A DNA stretch of 64,000 nucleotides, from positions 36,596,501 to 36,660,500 of the forward strand of contig CM053794.1 of the NCBI GenBank assembly GCA_028671895.1, read 5' to 3'. The notes beneath the pieces were generated by a model, which saw nothing but the letters and a program-made list of their open reading frames with translations, did no database searches and was not told the origin of the DNA. The translations under genes and the position numbers were made by a program. Shown piece after piece: positions 11,522 to 23,828 of this stretch (position 1 is the stretch's first letter; every line of letters starts with the position of its first letter). Origin of the DNA: Oenanthe sinensis (lineage: Eukaryota > Streptophyta > Magnoliopsida > Apiales > Apiaceae).

Positions 11522-14500
11522 TAGTTATGAGATTTGTGTGAGCCTTTGAGGAGGATAATAAACTCGAAGCTCCCGCACTTGACAAGTATGGAAAAAGTTA
11601 TAAAGTTAAATATTTTTTAAAGACAATTTTTGAAATTTAACAATTTTTTCTTGTATCTGTGCATGCTTCGTTCTACAGTATATTTATACATTTGCATTAA
11701 TTATGTAATGCACTAATCATTTAGATGATGTTGTTTCTCGTCTTTTTGTTACGATCATGAAGTGGATTTAGTGTGATAATCAACCATAAAAATCTGCATA
11801 CTCAATGATACTTATTCCTAGAAAAATTAATACTACCATATATACTCACATACATCGTTGGGGAAACCATTCTTTTGGTAATAATTAAAGTAACTTTATT
11901 GCAATCCTGTTAAATGACGTTAAAGTGATACCTGAAATGGAAAAATTCGAATCAAGATGAAGAAATATTTTGCATATTTAAAATATGTATATATATATAT
12001 ATATATCATAGTGTACGTATATATTGCTTGCTAGATTGATTCCTTGTCATTCATGCACACTGTGAAATTGTTTGGTAGTGGTCAGAACTTGCTGGAGGCA
12101 GTACTGCAGCAAAGTATTAGCAGTTGGAAAAGCAAGTACCAAAGCAGAGATAGATATACATATATATAGAGATAGAGAGAGAGTGAGGGTAGTTGTGTGT
12201 GAGAGAGAAACATTGATTACTAGAGAGAAAGAAAGAGGTAAAGACATTGCTTGGGGAAAGCATATATGGAGTTGGCAGAGGGTGCAGAAGCCCCTCTTAA
12301 AAGCTTTTAGAGAGCGCAACAGCTGCTACTCTACTGCCCACCAATCATTCATTTCTTTTATTTCTGCAACTATGTATTTAATTAATTAAGAAGAGCTTTA
12401 ATACTGATTGCATTACACAAGTATATTAGCAGCTTTTCTGCCTTTAATTATTTTTGAAGAATTTTTGGTCAAATAATAATTGTTCATCTTTTTTATCTTA
12501 TGTAAAATTTTCAACATTTTTTCAATAATATTTCTTTTTATCCTTTATAATATTGACTCCTTTATATATATATATAATTAATGTAATAATTATGGATAAA
12601 AGGAAAAAATATGATATTTAATTCATTTTTTTAAATAGTTATCAATTTAGGAGGAGCAAGTAATATGATCACCGGTTTTATTGATTTCTCTTAAAAATAA
12701 TCAGTAGTACTCTATTGAGCAACTAAGCTCTGAGCACTTGGACATCTTGGACATCTTGTAGAGTTGTAGGTCACATCGTCACACAATAAAAGATAGAATC
12801 AATCCCATATACTTTATTTTGCTTCTATTTTTTTTTTAATTTTTCGTATAATTTCATTTACTCGTGACTACTCACCGTAGGTCAAGTGAGGGCTTTTGTC
12901 TTAATCCGATATTCTACTTTATGTGGATTGCGGATATAATAATGTGTATAATATAATTTTTTATTCTATAAATTTAATGAACCCAAACTTCACTGAATAT
13001 ATTAAAAATTAAATAAAACTAAAATTTTAAAATAAAATATATGAAAAGTATTTTATTTACGATACAAGTACAAACATTTTACTAATAAAAATATAATTAT
13101 TCAATAAATAATTTTATAATTTATTGTTGTAAATATTATTTTTAATTTTTCATAATACTTGATAAATTCTATTATATTTCTCTCGTTTTTGGTAAATTCT
13201 CCATTTATAGAGTTTGTTGATAAAAAAATTATTTTTAAGCACTCTCTTATATAATAATATACTTATAATTTCTTTTGTCATATTAGTTTCTTAGATAAAA
13301 AACAAAATACTCATATAAATTTTCTAGATAATTAGTATTGTAAATTAACTTATGACTTTTGCACCTTTATTTTTTTAAAACATTTTTATGAAACAAAAAT
13401 TATATTCAACATCACCTCAATAATAAAAAGACTTGTTCACAAATAGTTATATTTTTATATTTTCTCCCTTAGTCGACTTAATCTATAAAATGTATCTCAA
13501 CTTAATCTAAAAATATAACTCAACCCATATTCAAATGTAAAATTTAGAAGAAATAATTATCACAGTTCTGAAGCGTTCCAAGAATCCACAAAATTTTAAT
13601 TGTTCCAATGAAATCTTGATGTTAAAATATATTCTAGTTTTGTTTATATTTTACTTTTGCAGAACTTAAGTTTTTATTTTTGAAGGTTTTGAACATATAA
13701 AAGTGAATGGATGATATTTGATGCATTTTATCGTGTACAATGGATAATCCAAATTTATTTTTTAACATTTAAAAATTGTAAGTTAAAATAATTTGATTTT
13801 GAAAATGTTAAAATAATCCATTAATATTATAATATTTGAAAGAGTAATTTTATTATTATTATTTTGGGTGCTAGTAGCCTAGTCCGTAAGATTATTAATT
13901 AATTGTAGATTGAAAATTATCCTTTTGTCATTTTTTTACAATAAATCTAAAATAATATCTAGTCTAGTAATTTTTTTAAAAAATGTCACAAGCATGTGAA
14001 TTAATAATTGAACAAATATGTACAGTAATCAATTTGTAATAATATAATACACAGAAAGATGAAATTGATATAGGCAATGTATATACATATAGTTGCTCCA
14101 TAAATTGTAGCATACTCTGGATATTAAATGTTATAAAATAAAATGTACTAAAATTTTAACTTAAAACCTTCGATATTTTTTTATTTTTTTTGACAGAAAA
14201 ACCTTCAACATTTTTAAACATAAACTTACGAGCAACCGGTGTATTATACAGGATTATGTGCACTGTATATGGAGGGGTAGCCATTAGCATTGAAAGAAAG
14301 AGGAGAAAAGGAGTGACAAAGGAGGAGTACGTGATAGATAGAAAGATAATAGTAACTAGTAAGAGAGAGAGATAGAGATCAATAATGGAGGGATGGGGAG
14401 ATGGGACCAGCTGAAGTGGGATGGCAGGGCGTGGAAGAGGACGAACATGACTTTGTCGGTTGATTTATGCTCCTCCTCTCCTCTCCTCTCTCTAACATCA

Positions 14501-14820
14501 TCGCTTGTTTTCCACTTCTACTCTTTTACCGTATCTTCTATATTAACTAAATTATTTAGGATAATATCTGAGTAAATTAAATTATTTTCATATTACTTTA
14601 AAATTTTATCTATAAACCTTATAATAATAAAATTAATAGATGGTGTCTATTTTTTTTATAATAGACGGTGTCTAATATTACAATAACTAATCTTAGCTAA
14701 TTGAACTGATTAAATTCTCAATCAATTTCCGTTTTTAAAAGCTTCGATTAAATCCGATTTCCGTTTTTAAGAACAATGATCTTACCTAGGTAGGTCTTTG
14801 CACATTACTGCATTTTATTT
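11522..14820. other. Long intergenic stretch upstream of the ZF-HD gene
   Basis: Mostly AT-rich DNA without genes. Bases about 12040-12390 stand out: less AT-rich, with a GA-repeat tract (about 12170-12240) and a non-repetitive part (12245-12345). They could be a transcribed exon or leader, but no conserved protein or known plant microRNA is recognisable. A second purine-rich block with TC-repeats lies at about 14290-14500. Everything else (12400-14200) shows nothing I can support. Confidence 0.4.
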
Positions 14821-15394
14821 AGTACTATATAAACATAGTATGGTGTATAATAATAGTATTAACACATAAGCTGGTTACAGCTATATCTAGTAATTAAGCT
14901 AACCTAAAGCAATGCTAGCTTCAATACAAGCAACCAAGCTGTCTCTTGCTACCTACTACTATTCCCCATATGCCCCCCTGCTGGAACCTCTGCAACACCA
15001 CCATTTACCCCCTTTGCCTATCCTATCCTACAATCTACATACCACTTTCTTTCTTTCTTTCTTTCAGCTAACACTCCTCACCTCATCTCCTAACTATTGA
15101 GTATTATGCATACAATTTATGCTTAGATTAATTTGTTGCCTCTCTTTATATATATATATATATCATCTCACCTCCTTAATTTTTGCAAGCTAAATAGTTT
15201 ATGCTGCTTGCTTTGTTAAAAGTAGATTTATAAAACCCCATATCCCTTACAATCACACGTTAATCTCCATAGTATAATACAGTACTCCTTAATTACCATT
15301 TCTCCCAGTACTAGCCTTATCTCTTTACCTACCGTCTAATTTCTTTTAAGATCATACTATATTAATTAGTTGACAATTAAAATCCCAAGTATCA
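14821..15394 (+). promoter_or_regulatory. Putative promoter and 5' leader of the ZF-HD gene
   Basis: A good TATA box, CTATATAAAC, lies at about 14824-14833. The DNA after it is pyrimidine-rich (a CTTT repeat near 15047-15064), as in plant 5' leaders. If transcription starts near 14855 the leader would be about 540 bases and would contain an upstream ATG at 14912 opening a 62-codon frame. A second TATA-like run at about 15146-15162 would give a shorter leader. Confidence 0.35.
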
Positions 15395-16351
15395 ATGGCA
15401 CTGAATGGTACCGAGAAAGAAATGAGAATGCCACCTGGTTCCTCATGGTCATCAGAAACCCTAGATCACAACAACAACAATAATAACACTACTCCTAATC
15501 ATCATCATCATCACCACCTTACTGATCATCATCATCATCATCAGGATCTAGCAGATCGGTTTCAAGTGATGCCTATCTCCGTCGGATCTAAACTCAAACT
15601 CCCTACAAAATACCGTGAATGTCTCAAGAACCATGCTGCAACAATAGGAGGCCATGTCACCGACGGCTGCGGTGAATTCATGCCAAGTGGAGAAGATGGA
15701 ACCCTAGAAGCCCTCAAATGCGCTGCATGCAACTGTCACCGCAACTTCCACCGCAAAGAATCATCTAATCCTTATGCTGCCGCCGACACCTCAGACTTTT
15801 CGAGAACCACCGCAGTTCATCCACTTCCGCTGCCACTCCCTGCGCCAATGCCATCCCCATCCCCGTCTGCTAACAGACACAGAAATGTTGATACACCCCT
15901 TAATATGCATTCAAATCACTGGGCTCCCGTGGTTCCGCCAGTGAAGATGGCATTTGGGAGCGCAAGTGGGGCTGCAACTGACTCTTCTAGTGAAGAGCTT
16001 AACTTCAATGCGGGCGGACCTACCGGGGCAGTGGCTCCGCCCTACGGGTCACCTAAAAAGAGGTTTAGGACGAAGTTTACGCAGGAGCAGAAAGAGAAGA
16101 TGATGGAGTTTGCGGAGAAAGTAGGGTGGAGAATCCCGAGAGAAGATGATGCGCAAGTACAAAGGTTTTGTGGTGAGATTGGAGTGAAGAGACAGGTTTT
16201 TAAGGTTTGGATGCATAATAATAAGAGCACTTCTGCTGCTTCTGCTCCTCCTCCTGCTCATGTTGTTAACATTGATGCTGCTGCTGCTGCTGCTGCTGCT
16301 GGTGAGGTAATGAAAGATAAGCAAGTTCAAGACTCTACTTATGGGGATTGA
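15395..16351 (+). CDS. ZHD: Zinc-finger homeodomain (ZF-HD) transcription factor
   Basis: Nuclear DNA-binding regulator of the plant-specific ZF-HD family, which dimerises through its zinc finger and binds ATTA-core sites. Single exon, 318 residues, usual for the family. The N-terminus has Asn and His runs (about 26-49). The ZF dimerisation domain spans about 73-120, with KYRECLKNHAA, the conserved DGCGEFMPSG, and the Cys/His cluster CAACNCHRNFHRK. A proline-rich linker (about 142-158) follows. The homeodomain, about 220-277, runs from KKRFRTKFTQEQKEKM to the recognition helix VKRQVFKVWMHNNK, the diagnostic ZF-HD form. The tail carries an alanine run (295-302) and is acidic. The ATG at 15395 is the first in frame after the leader. 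The gene looks intact. Histidine, asparagine and alanine runs are encoded by simple CAT, AAC/AAT and GCT repeats and may vary in length between individuals. Confidence 0.95.
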   Translation: MALNGTEKEMRMPPGSSWSSETLDHNNNNNNTTPNHHHHHHLTDHHHHHQDLADRFQVMPISVGSKLKLPTKYRECLKNHAATIGGHVTDGCGEFMPSGEDGTLEALKCAACNCHRNFHRKESSNPYAAADTSDFSRTTAVHPLPLPLPAPMPSPSPSANRHRNVDTPLNMHSNHWAPVVPPVKMAFGSASGAATDSSSEELNFNAGGPTGAVAPPYGSPKKRFRTKFTQEQKEKMMEFAEKVGWRIPREDDAQVQRFCGEIGVKRQVFKVWMHNNKSTSAASAPPPAHVVNIDAAAAAAAAGEVMKDKQVQDSTYGD

Positions 16352-17527
16352 TGATGGAGCTAGCTAGAGCTAGAGGTACAGCTGCTCATGATTTAATTCA
16401 AGTACACCCCCCCTAAGCTAGTTTAAATTAATTGTGTTGAGGGCTTTATTATTTGCATAATTTGGAGAAATTTAGTAGGAATGTCTGTGTTAATAGAGAT
16501 AATTTAGCTAGCTAGTGTAGCATCTTTGATTTTATTATGTGCTGAAATTGAATCCCTAATCAAATTGATTATTAGTGTATTAATTAATTTGTCATGTCCT
16601 TTAATTACATCTATGATCAATTAACCTTTTGAGTTTTAATATATATATATATGACAAATCATTTAGGTCATGTCCTGTATGCAAAAAGTCTATTTGAACG
16701 TTTGCAAGAAGTCGATAACTTTGGATTTGGCCTTTTTATTTTTAAAATTTAATTTTCTGTTTGTCGGAAAAGACTATCGACCTGAAGAATCTGGTATATA
16801 TGAAGACTTCTTCCGAAATAAGAAATGTATTATTCAGAAAAAGGGCTAGAACACAACTATAAATAGATCTATCTCCACTGGTCCAATCGTGTATGTAATT
16901 GATTTGTCATATGATTCTTTATAACGCAAGGTAATAGTATTATTTTCAACGTAGAATCAAATACTAATCCTTTTTGGATTATTCGAGTGTAATCCGTGGT
17001 TTAACTCGTAAAGAATTTCATTTATAACATTCGAACTCTTTTAAGCATACGATTATTCATGGCCTAATCCATAAAAATATACTACTATATAATTATGAGC
17101 TGCACATATATATACACTTCCTCAAGTACACAGGACTGACGCCTTTTGGGTGCATTCTCTTGGTTAATATTGTTTCGTGCTCTGTAAATACTAGTATAGT
17201 ATTTCTTTTTTAAAATTTTAAACTCCCGAAGCTAAGGTTGTTAAAAGTTGAATGAAAATGAGACTGGAAAATATTTTGGGTTATGAGGCATTTATAAAGT
17301 AGGTGGTGTAATAAAACCGAAAGCCTCGACATAACAGCCAGGAGGTAACATCGTTGAAACTGTGAATGCAACAACTATTCTTGCCATTTACTACCCTGTA
17401 TTGTATTTGGTGTTAATACTAGTATATACGAGTAGATGCTATTGCAAATCATACATGAAGTTGTGTACACATGACTTCAAACTTTAACCTTTGAGCTGTG
17501 ATATTTAAACACAAGTTTGTGTAAAAT
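16352..17527. other. 3' flank of the ZF-HD gene and AT-rich spacer
   Basis: The first ~250 bases are presumably 3' UTR. The remainder is AT-rich and gene-free, with no clear repeat ends. Confidence 0.4.
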
Positions 17528-18838
17528 TTTAGAGAAATTATAAAAAATACGTTGTTTTAGAATCTTATTTGCATTTATACGATCTTTTAAAAATAATTGC
17601 AATCATACGATTTTTATTATTTTTTCTATACATTTCTACTCTTTTCATATTCTCATCTTTCATCTTCTTTGTCTTATTCCTTTTTTTATTCTTTTTATCT
17701 TTTCTCAAACAATATATACATATTCATATGTATAGTATTAGTGGATTGATCTTATCAATGACGAATCGTAATTATACCTCTCTGTATATTAGAACTTCAT
17801 AATAACAAAAGTCGATAACTCCCCTTCTATTGATCTTAATTTCTCATACAGAAAGTGAATATCGAGATTTTTACCTGCATACATTACAATGATTTTGGAA
17901 TAAAAATTTTGATTTGCTTATTGTTGGTGATGTAACAAAATTAATAAATTTGATGAGTTGTTTTAACACTATTGTAATTGTATACTAACTGTTTGAGGAA
18001 ATGTCACAAAGAGACATGCATTTGCATTTGGTTGATTTAAGTTGCCCTTCGTTCTTAAGATATGTAACTCATTCAACTTCTTGATTTTGGTTGTAGAATA
18101 AGTTTATTTTGATTAGATTGTAAAAAAGTTGCAATTTGATTTGTTGTGAAAGATATATTTAAACACTATTGTGATTGTATACTAACTGCTTGAGTAAATG
18201 TCACAAAAAGACGTGCATTTGCATTTGGTTGATTTAAGTTGCATTTCGTTCTTAAGATATATAACTGATTCAACCTCTTGATTTTGGTTGTAGAATAAGT
18301 TTATTTTAATTAGATTGCAAAAAAGTTGCAGCTTGATTTGTTGTAAAAGATATATTTAAAATGGTTGAATTGCAGTAGGCAATCGGTGCAATTTGTTATA
18401 AATATTATACTATATTTAATTATTTTAGAATTTAGAGTTGCATTTGTGGTTGATTTAATATAGTTACATTTGAGGTTATATTTGATTTAACTAATGCAAT
18501 GTATTATGCAAACAAATATGATTATAACTACTAAATTTTAAAGTTGCATTTGTGGTTGATCTTGGTTGCATTTTAATTTTAATCGTGCAACTTGTTAAGT
18601 AACCTATTATGCAACCAAAAAATAATTATTTTGATAAAATTTTAAAGTTGCATTTGTGGTTGATTTTAGTTACAAATATGGTTGTAAAGTTGCAAAACCG
18701 TATTTTTGCATTTTTGTTTTGAAAAATCGTATTTTTGCAATTTAAAAAAAAATCGTATTTTTGTAAAATATTTAAAAATAGTCAGTATTTTTGCAAAATA
18801 AATAAATTTATCCTTAGGTATTTTTCAAAAACCCCCAA
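17528..18838. repeat. Terminal-inverted-repeat-like element with an internal 197-bp tandem repeat
   Basis: The two ends are imperfect inverted copies: at left, GCATTTATACGATC... and TTGCAATCATACGATTTTT; at right, repeated CAAAAATACGATTTTT on the reverse strand. Inside, a unit beginning AACACTATTGT at 17965 repeats at 18162 (period 197, two copies, to about 18359). The words GTTGCATTT and TGGTTGATTT then recur at shorter intervals to about 18680. No transposase frame. Probably a Mutator-like or similar non-autonomous element; class uncertain. Confidence 0.5.
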
Positions 18839-19559
18839 AAATTTATTTGTAAGGTTTATTATTCAAAATAATGATGTTGATTGTTTTTAATATTTTTTAT
18901 TCATTATATACTAGAAGAAATCATAGAGAAATTCCAATTCCAATTTTATACGTCTATACTACTATATTATTATAACCGAAAAATTGTTTGGTTGGTCGGT
19001 CGGTACTGAGTCACAGTCCTAAAAAAATATACATGAATTATATATAATTTTACTTATTAACTAAAATTTTATTTTTTTGGGTCTAATTATATATTTATTA
19101 TAACACATGGCCAAATTATATAATTTATTTATTATAATACGGGTCCTAACTATATACATATCTATATTAATTAAAATTTTACTTTTTAGACCTAATTATA
19201 TATTTATTATAACATGTGTCCAAATTATAATATATTTATATTAAATAGAATAAATTTATATAAAATAAGAGAATATATAATATTAACATGAATTGTTAAT
19301 ATTATAAATTTTTATATTAAATATTAATAAAAATATAAATAAAAAATTAATTTATTTAAATATTAGTTATCCGTTCATGAATTATAAGTTTATATGTTTT
19401 TATTTGTAGGCCATACAATAAAAATACAAATATTTCACATTGTAAGAATTTGCGTGCCTTGAGATTGAATCTCGTGTTCTTATTACTCAGGCTTAGAAAC
19501 AATGGACGATATATATATAAGTCTGTTTGACTTTTTTAAATGTCAGGTAGTTAAAAATA

Positions 19560-19845
19560 CTCCCTTCATCCCATTTTACATGTTATTTTTAAAAAAATTA
19601 CTCATATTAAGAAATTCTAACATAAAAATTATTTTATATTTGTATTCATATTAATTACATTGATTAAGATAGTTTCAATACATAATTTGAATAATAATTT
19701 CATTTCATTTAATTAATTATTAGTACAAGTATCAAAACTATACTCTATTTTAGAAATTTATCTACTAAAATTACATTGGAATTATGAGTGGACATGTATT
19801 TTAGTACAATTTTTTTAATCAAAAGTGACTAGTACCCGGAGGGAG
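19560..19845. mobile_element. Stowaway-like MITE
   Basis: Starts CTCCCTTCATCCCATTTTAC and ends CCGGAGGGAG, flanked by TA on both sides (19558-19559 and 19846-19847). These are the terminal sequence and dinucleotide target duplication of Stowaway (Tc1/mariner) MITEs. 286 bases, no coding capacity. It lies inside the putative large Helitron. Confidence 0.75.
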
Positions 19846-20419
19846 TAATATTTTTAAATAAAAATATGATTTCTAACCACTTGGTCAAGGCATATAAAGA
19901 TACGGTCAAACGACTTATATAATGCACGGAGTAGTTGGACAACTTTCCACCTTGGTTTCGTGGGGATATGACCCTAGAAATTCTATTCTTTTTTTAATGC
20001 ATTTAATTCGGGAAAAAAAATCCGTGTACATAATTAAAAAATAAAGCTAAATATTAATAAAAAAAACACAACATACGCCATGCATAAATAATTAATTATA
20101 GGGCATTATGGCTGGAAATACAAAATGCATATACGTTTTGAGTTCCTACCCAAAAATGAAATGGTTTTGACAACGTCAATCTGATAAATAAAAGCTTTTG
20201 AAAATAGAGAACAAACGAGCAACAACTAAATTATATTTTCGACAATGCTTATTATAAAGCTCGCACAACGCGTCGGAGGAACTTTAATAACCGCTCACTC
20301 TTAGACAGCAACCAAGAACAAAGACAAATTACAAATTTCATACATATAGTAGCTTTCTGTTTTGAACACCCAAATACAATTAGTCAATATATAATTGCGT
20401 ACTTAGCATGTTAGCAAAG

Positions 20420-21424
20420 TTAATTACGATCTGGTGTCTTCGAAACCACGACCTGATGCAGTTCCATTTCTTTTCCATTAATACTATCGGCATTGTAAAT
20501 CTTGGTTGGTGTATAAAGCTTCCCTTGTCCTAACTGGCCTTTATTTTGGGCCTTGAGTTCATCTAGTTCATAATTACTCTCCTTGTTTGCGTTCTTGTAT
20601 ATGCAGTAGAGCATCATTTGAGCAAAACCAAGTAGGAATCCTAATACGTTTGGTAACTGTCCATGGATGCAAAGACATAACAAATTTATCAGAAGGAAAC
20701 TGCTATTACAATATGCGTACAAAATATTTTTCCTCGCGAAGGGGTAATCATATAATTGTGAGAGTAATCAAACTTATATAGTTCAGGTACTTACAGCAAT
20801 GTAGTAATCCTTAACGAAAAATCCATAGAAGAACCACATGGTGGCACAGAGAGTGAGGAAAAATGAGAGAGTAAACGGCATGTACTCGACGCTCTTTGTT
20901 TGTATCACTTGTTTCTGCACCACCAAAAATATGCATATATAATCAGTACTGCTAAATGGCCAAAATGGAATGTTTGTTCTAGCAAATTTACTCGACATAT
21001 ATGTATACCATGATGCTTAGAGGAGCAGCAAAAACAGCAATATTGATTGCGGCACATATCCATCCTACGAGTGTAACTCTGTCGGGACCCTCTACCAGGA
21101 GCTAAGAGAATAGCACATTCACACCAAGGCCCCCTACGTTAAATATGAGAACCAGCCCGATTGTAAAGACCTGCATGCACATCGATTTTTCCAAGTTGAA
21201 GGCACGTACGGCTCTTTAGTAATTAAGGATTTGCATTTATTTCAATTAATGGAAATAAGTAGCTAGCTACACATCTAGATGTATATTTATCAGTAACTCT
21301 TATTAAGTAGATGAAAAAACTGGAGAGATCGATATAATTGGATGCGGACCTCGGATTTCTTGGATGCATACAGCACATACAAGAATAGGTAGATTGATTC
21401 AATAACACATCCATTGCCATTGAA
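20420..21424 (-). pseudogene. SWEET sugar transporter, 3' fragment with in-frame stop
   Basis: Four exon pieces on the minus strand encode the second half of a SWEET (MtN3/saliva) transporter: about 21424-21350 (CVIESIYLFLYVLYASKKSE), 21170-21009 (VFTIGLVLIFNVGG, then VTLVGWICAAINIAVFAAPL), 20914-20795 (QTKSVEYMPFTLSFFLTL) and 20656-20420 (LPNVLGFLLGFAQMMLYCIY and the cytosolic tail). Splice sites are intact. The first three exons of a normal SWEET are missing: the 21424 end breaks in mid-exon into AT-rich DNA. Codon 23 of the second piece is TAG (21104-21102), where the family usually has a polar residue. So it cannot make a transporter. SWEETs are seven-helix uniporters, and this fragment would cover only about helices 3-7. 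The position inside putative Helitron ends suggests capture. Confidence 0.85.
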
Positions 21425-23390
21425 TTTAATTAATATTGTTTATTGTTAGTCATGAATTTAATTAATTTTAACTGAACACAAAAATGAGATTTGTATTAAG
21501 TGTTTTTTTATAGGTTAGTGTTTATGAAATTTGAGGGTGTAATCACAGGAATCACATGCAAAATAAAGTTGTTATTTTTGAAATTACATATTCTTAGAAT
21601 GCTAAATTATTCCATTCAGATTTTAAAATTTTAAAAAAATTAATAATAATTTTAAATTTTTTAAAAATTATTGTTAACTTTAATTTCAGGGGAATATGGG
21701 ATCAACAAGAATTGAAGTCGGTGCTGTAAGTAGTAATTCAATATAATTTTTAAAAGAAAAATGCTAAGTATCCCATAATTTATATCAAAATTTGTCTAAG
21801 TTGTCAGAGTAACTCTTTTGAAATATATATATGCGCCCATGAATCAAAACATATCATATATCATGTCACAAAAAAATTATTTGAAATTATTTTTTATGTA
21901 CATAGCATTACTCTTTTTAAAATTTCATATATTTTGGTGGATTCTAAAAAATATAAAAGATAATCGAAAATCAATTTTGCAGGATAATTTACAATTTTAT
22001 TGAATAGTCAAGATTTTAAAGGATTTTTTTATAGCTATAAAAACCATCAATTTTTTGATGATTTATTTAATATCTAAATTAAATATATTTAAATTTTAAA
22101 ATTTTAAAATTTTAAAAATTCTTTTAAAATTTAAATTGGATATACCCCATGTCTATTTTTGCTGATTTTATTATGGGCAACTTTTCTATTGGTACTACGA
22201 ATTGCTTCTAAATCAATTTTTAGACTTTTAAAGTTTCAAAATCTTATTAAATTATTATGCTACAAAGCTTCATTGACTTTAAAAACAAATTTTTTAAATT
22301 AAAGCATATACATAAAAATTTAGAAACCAAACTACACTAATAATAATTAAAATTGAATCATATGAAATCAAATTCAGTTATAATAATACTATAGTAGATA
22401 AGATATAGTTAAATCATCCCTCCAAAATATTAAGCACATTAAAAATATGTGTAAACGAAATTTCCTCAAAAAAATATAAATTGATTGTGCTACTGCCTAC
22501 TGGGTACATGTTAGCAGATACATGTACCGAGTGAATGATTTTATTCATTTGTTAAATTACTAAAATACATTCATAAGATATATATAATTACAAATTTAAT
22601 CAAATTGATCACCTCTAACCTCTTCATAATAAATACATATTAATTCAACTTTTCATTAATCACTCTAATACTACATTTATTAATATATACTAATTAATTA
22701 ATTTTTATTTATATATATTAATCAATCTATTATATTATATATTACTGCAACATCATATTTTTGTGAATTATTTTATTCAATACGTTATTATTATTATATT
22801 TTAACCTATATATACCCCATGATATTCAGATATACATACATATCTTTACCAGTAATGCTATAAACGAACCGAGTTGTTTGTTAAATTTGCTCAAGTTCGC
22901 TCGTGTTCAAGTTCGATAAACTCGGTTCAACATGTTATCAAACTTGAATTCGAATAACATTTTTTGTCCGATAACCTTGACGAACCGGATCGAACTTTAT
23001 ACATGTTCGACTCGAGTTCGGTTCGAGATTATTAAGCTCAAGTTTGTTTGACAATAAATAATTACAAATAAAAATTAATATTATATTTATAATCTACCCC
23101 TATCATTTTATAAGTTATCATCAATTATAATTTGAAATAAAATGATATATTCATTGGTTATTAGACATTGTTTATGAGTAATTATTGATTATAAAATTAA
23201 AAATATTGAGAATTCACTAAATTAAACTGAAATGAACCGAATTGTCCGTTAAGTTCATTCAAGTTTGTTCGTGTCCGATATGTTGGCGAACAACTCGTGT
23301 TCAGTTCGATTATTACCAAACTCGAGTTCGGACAAAAAAAAAATCTCTCATAATATTACCAAACATTGTTCAGTTTGACAATTTTTTACT

Positions 23391-23613
23391 CACGTTCGTT
23401 AAGAGTTCGTACAATTTTGGTTTATTTACACCTCTACATGCCAGTCTACCATTTCTCATTTTTAAAAAAGTATCTAAAAAAAATACAGTTAATAAAATTA
23501 CTCACGTTCGTTAAGATTTCGTACAATTTTGGTTTATTTACACCTCTATGTACCAGTCTACCATTTCTCATTTTTAAAAAAATATCTAAAAAAATATAGT
23601 TAATAAAATTATG
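23391..23613. repeat. 112-bp tandem duplication
   Basis: CACGTTCGTTAAGAGTTCGT at 23391 recurs as CACGTTCGTTAAGATTTCGT at 23503. The two 112-base copies are almost identical, both containing ACAATTTTGGTTTATTTACA. This lies within the large putative Helitron near its 3' end. The open frames here are by-products of the repeat. Confidence 0.8.
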
Positions 23614-23828
23614 TATAATTCTTTTATGATTAACCTAGAACATACCGTTAGTTCGGGAAATTCATGCACACACTAAAAGGATAATGTTATTAGTATGCAC
23701 GTTGAATATATTTTTTAAAATCATAAATCATACTTCATTAATTCTTAAAAAATAATATATTTAAAAAAATATAAAACATATTTCAATTTTCAGTAACCTC
23801 CCGTGGCTTGCACGGGTGTAAGAGCTAG

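Larger units (their letters stand above)
18953..23828 (+). mobile_element. Putative 4.9-kb Helitron carrying a SWEET gene fragment
   Basis: The left end TCTATACTACTATATTATTA followed by GGTTGGTCGGTCGGTAC matches the 5' end of the better-preserved Helitron at 10261-11521. The right end has the hairpin CCCGTG-GCTTG-CACGGG (23800-23816), then TGTAAGAGCTAG|T at 23828. Both ends point the same way, as for one element. Inside are a Stowaway MITE, a broken SWEET gene and short tandem repeats, but no Rep/helicase frame. The base before the 5' TC is G, not the expected host A, so the 5' border is either mutated or belongs to another copy. The stretches 21425-23390 and 23614-23790 show only AT-rich DNA, including TTCG-rich words near 22860-23320. 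Confidence 0.6.

Noticed and set aside
12240..12360. MicroRNA precursor
   Set aside because: I compared the stretch by eye with the common conserved plant microRNA sequences and found no match or convincing hairpin.
12047..12389. 90- and 105-codon frames on opposite strands
   Set aside because: Both read the same GA/TC-rich tract; low-complexity peptides, no conserved domain.
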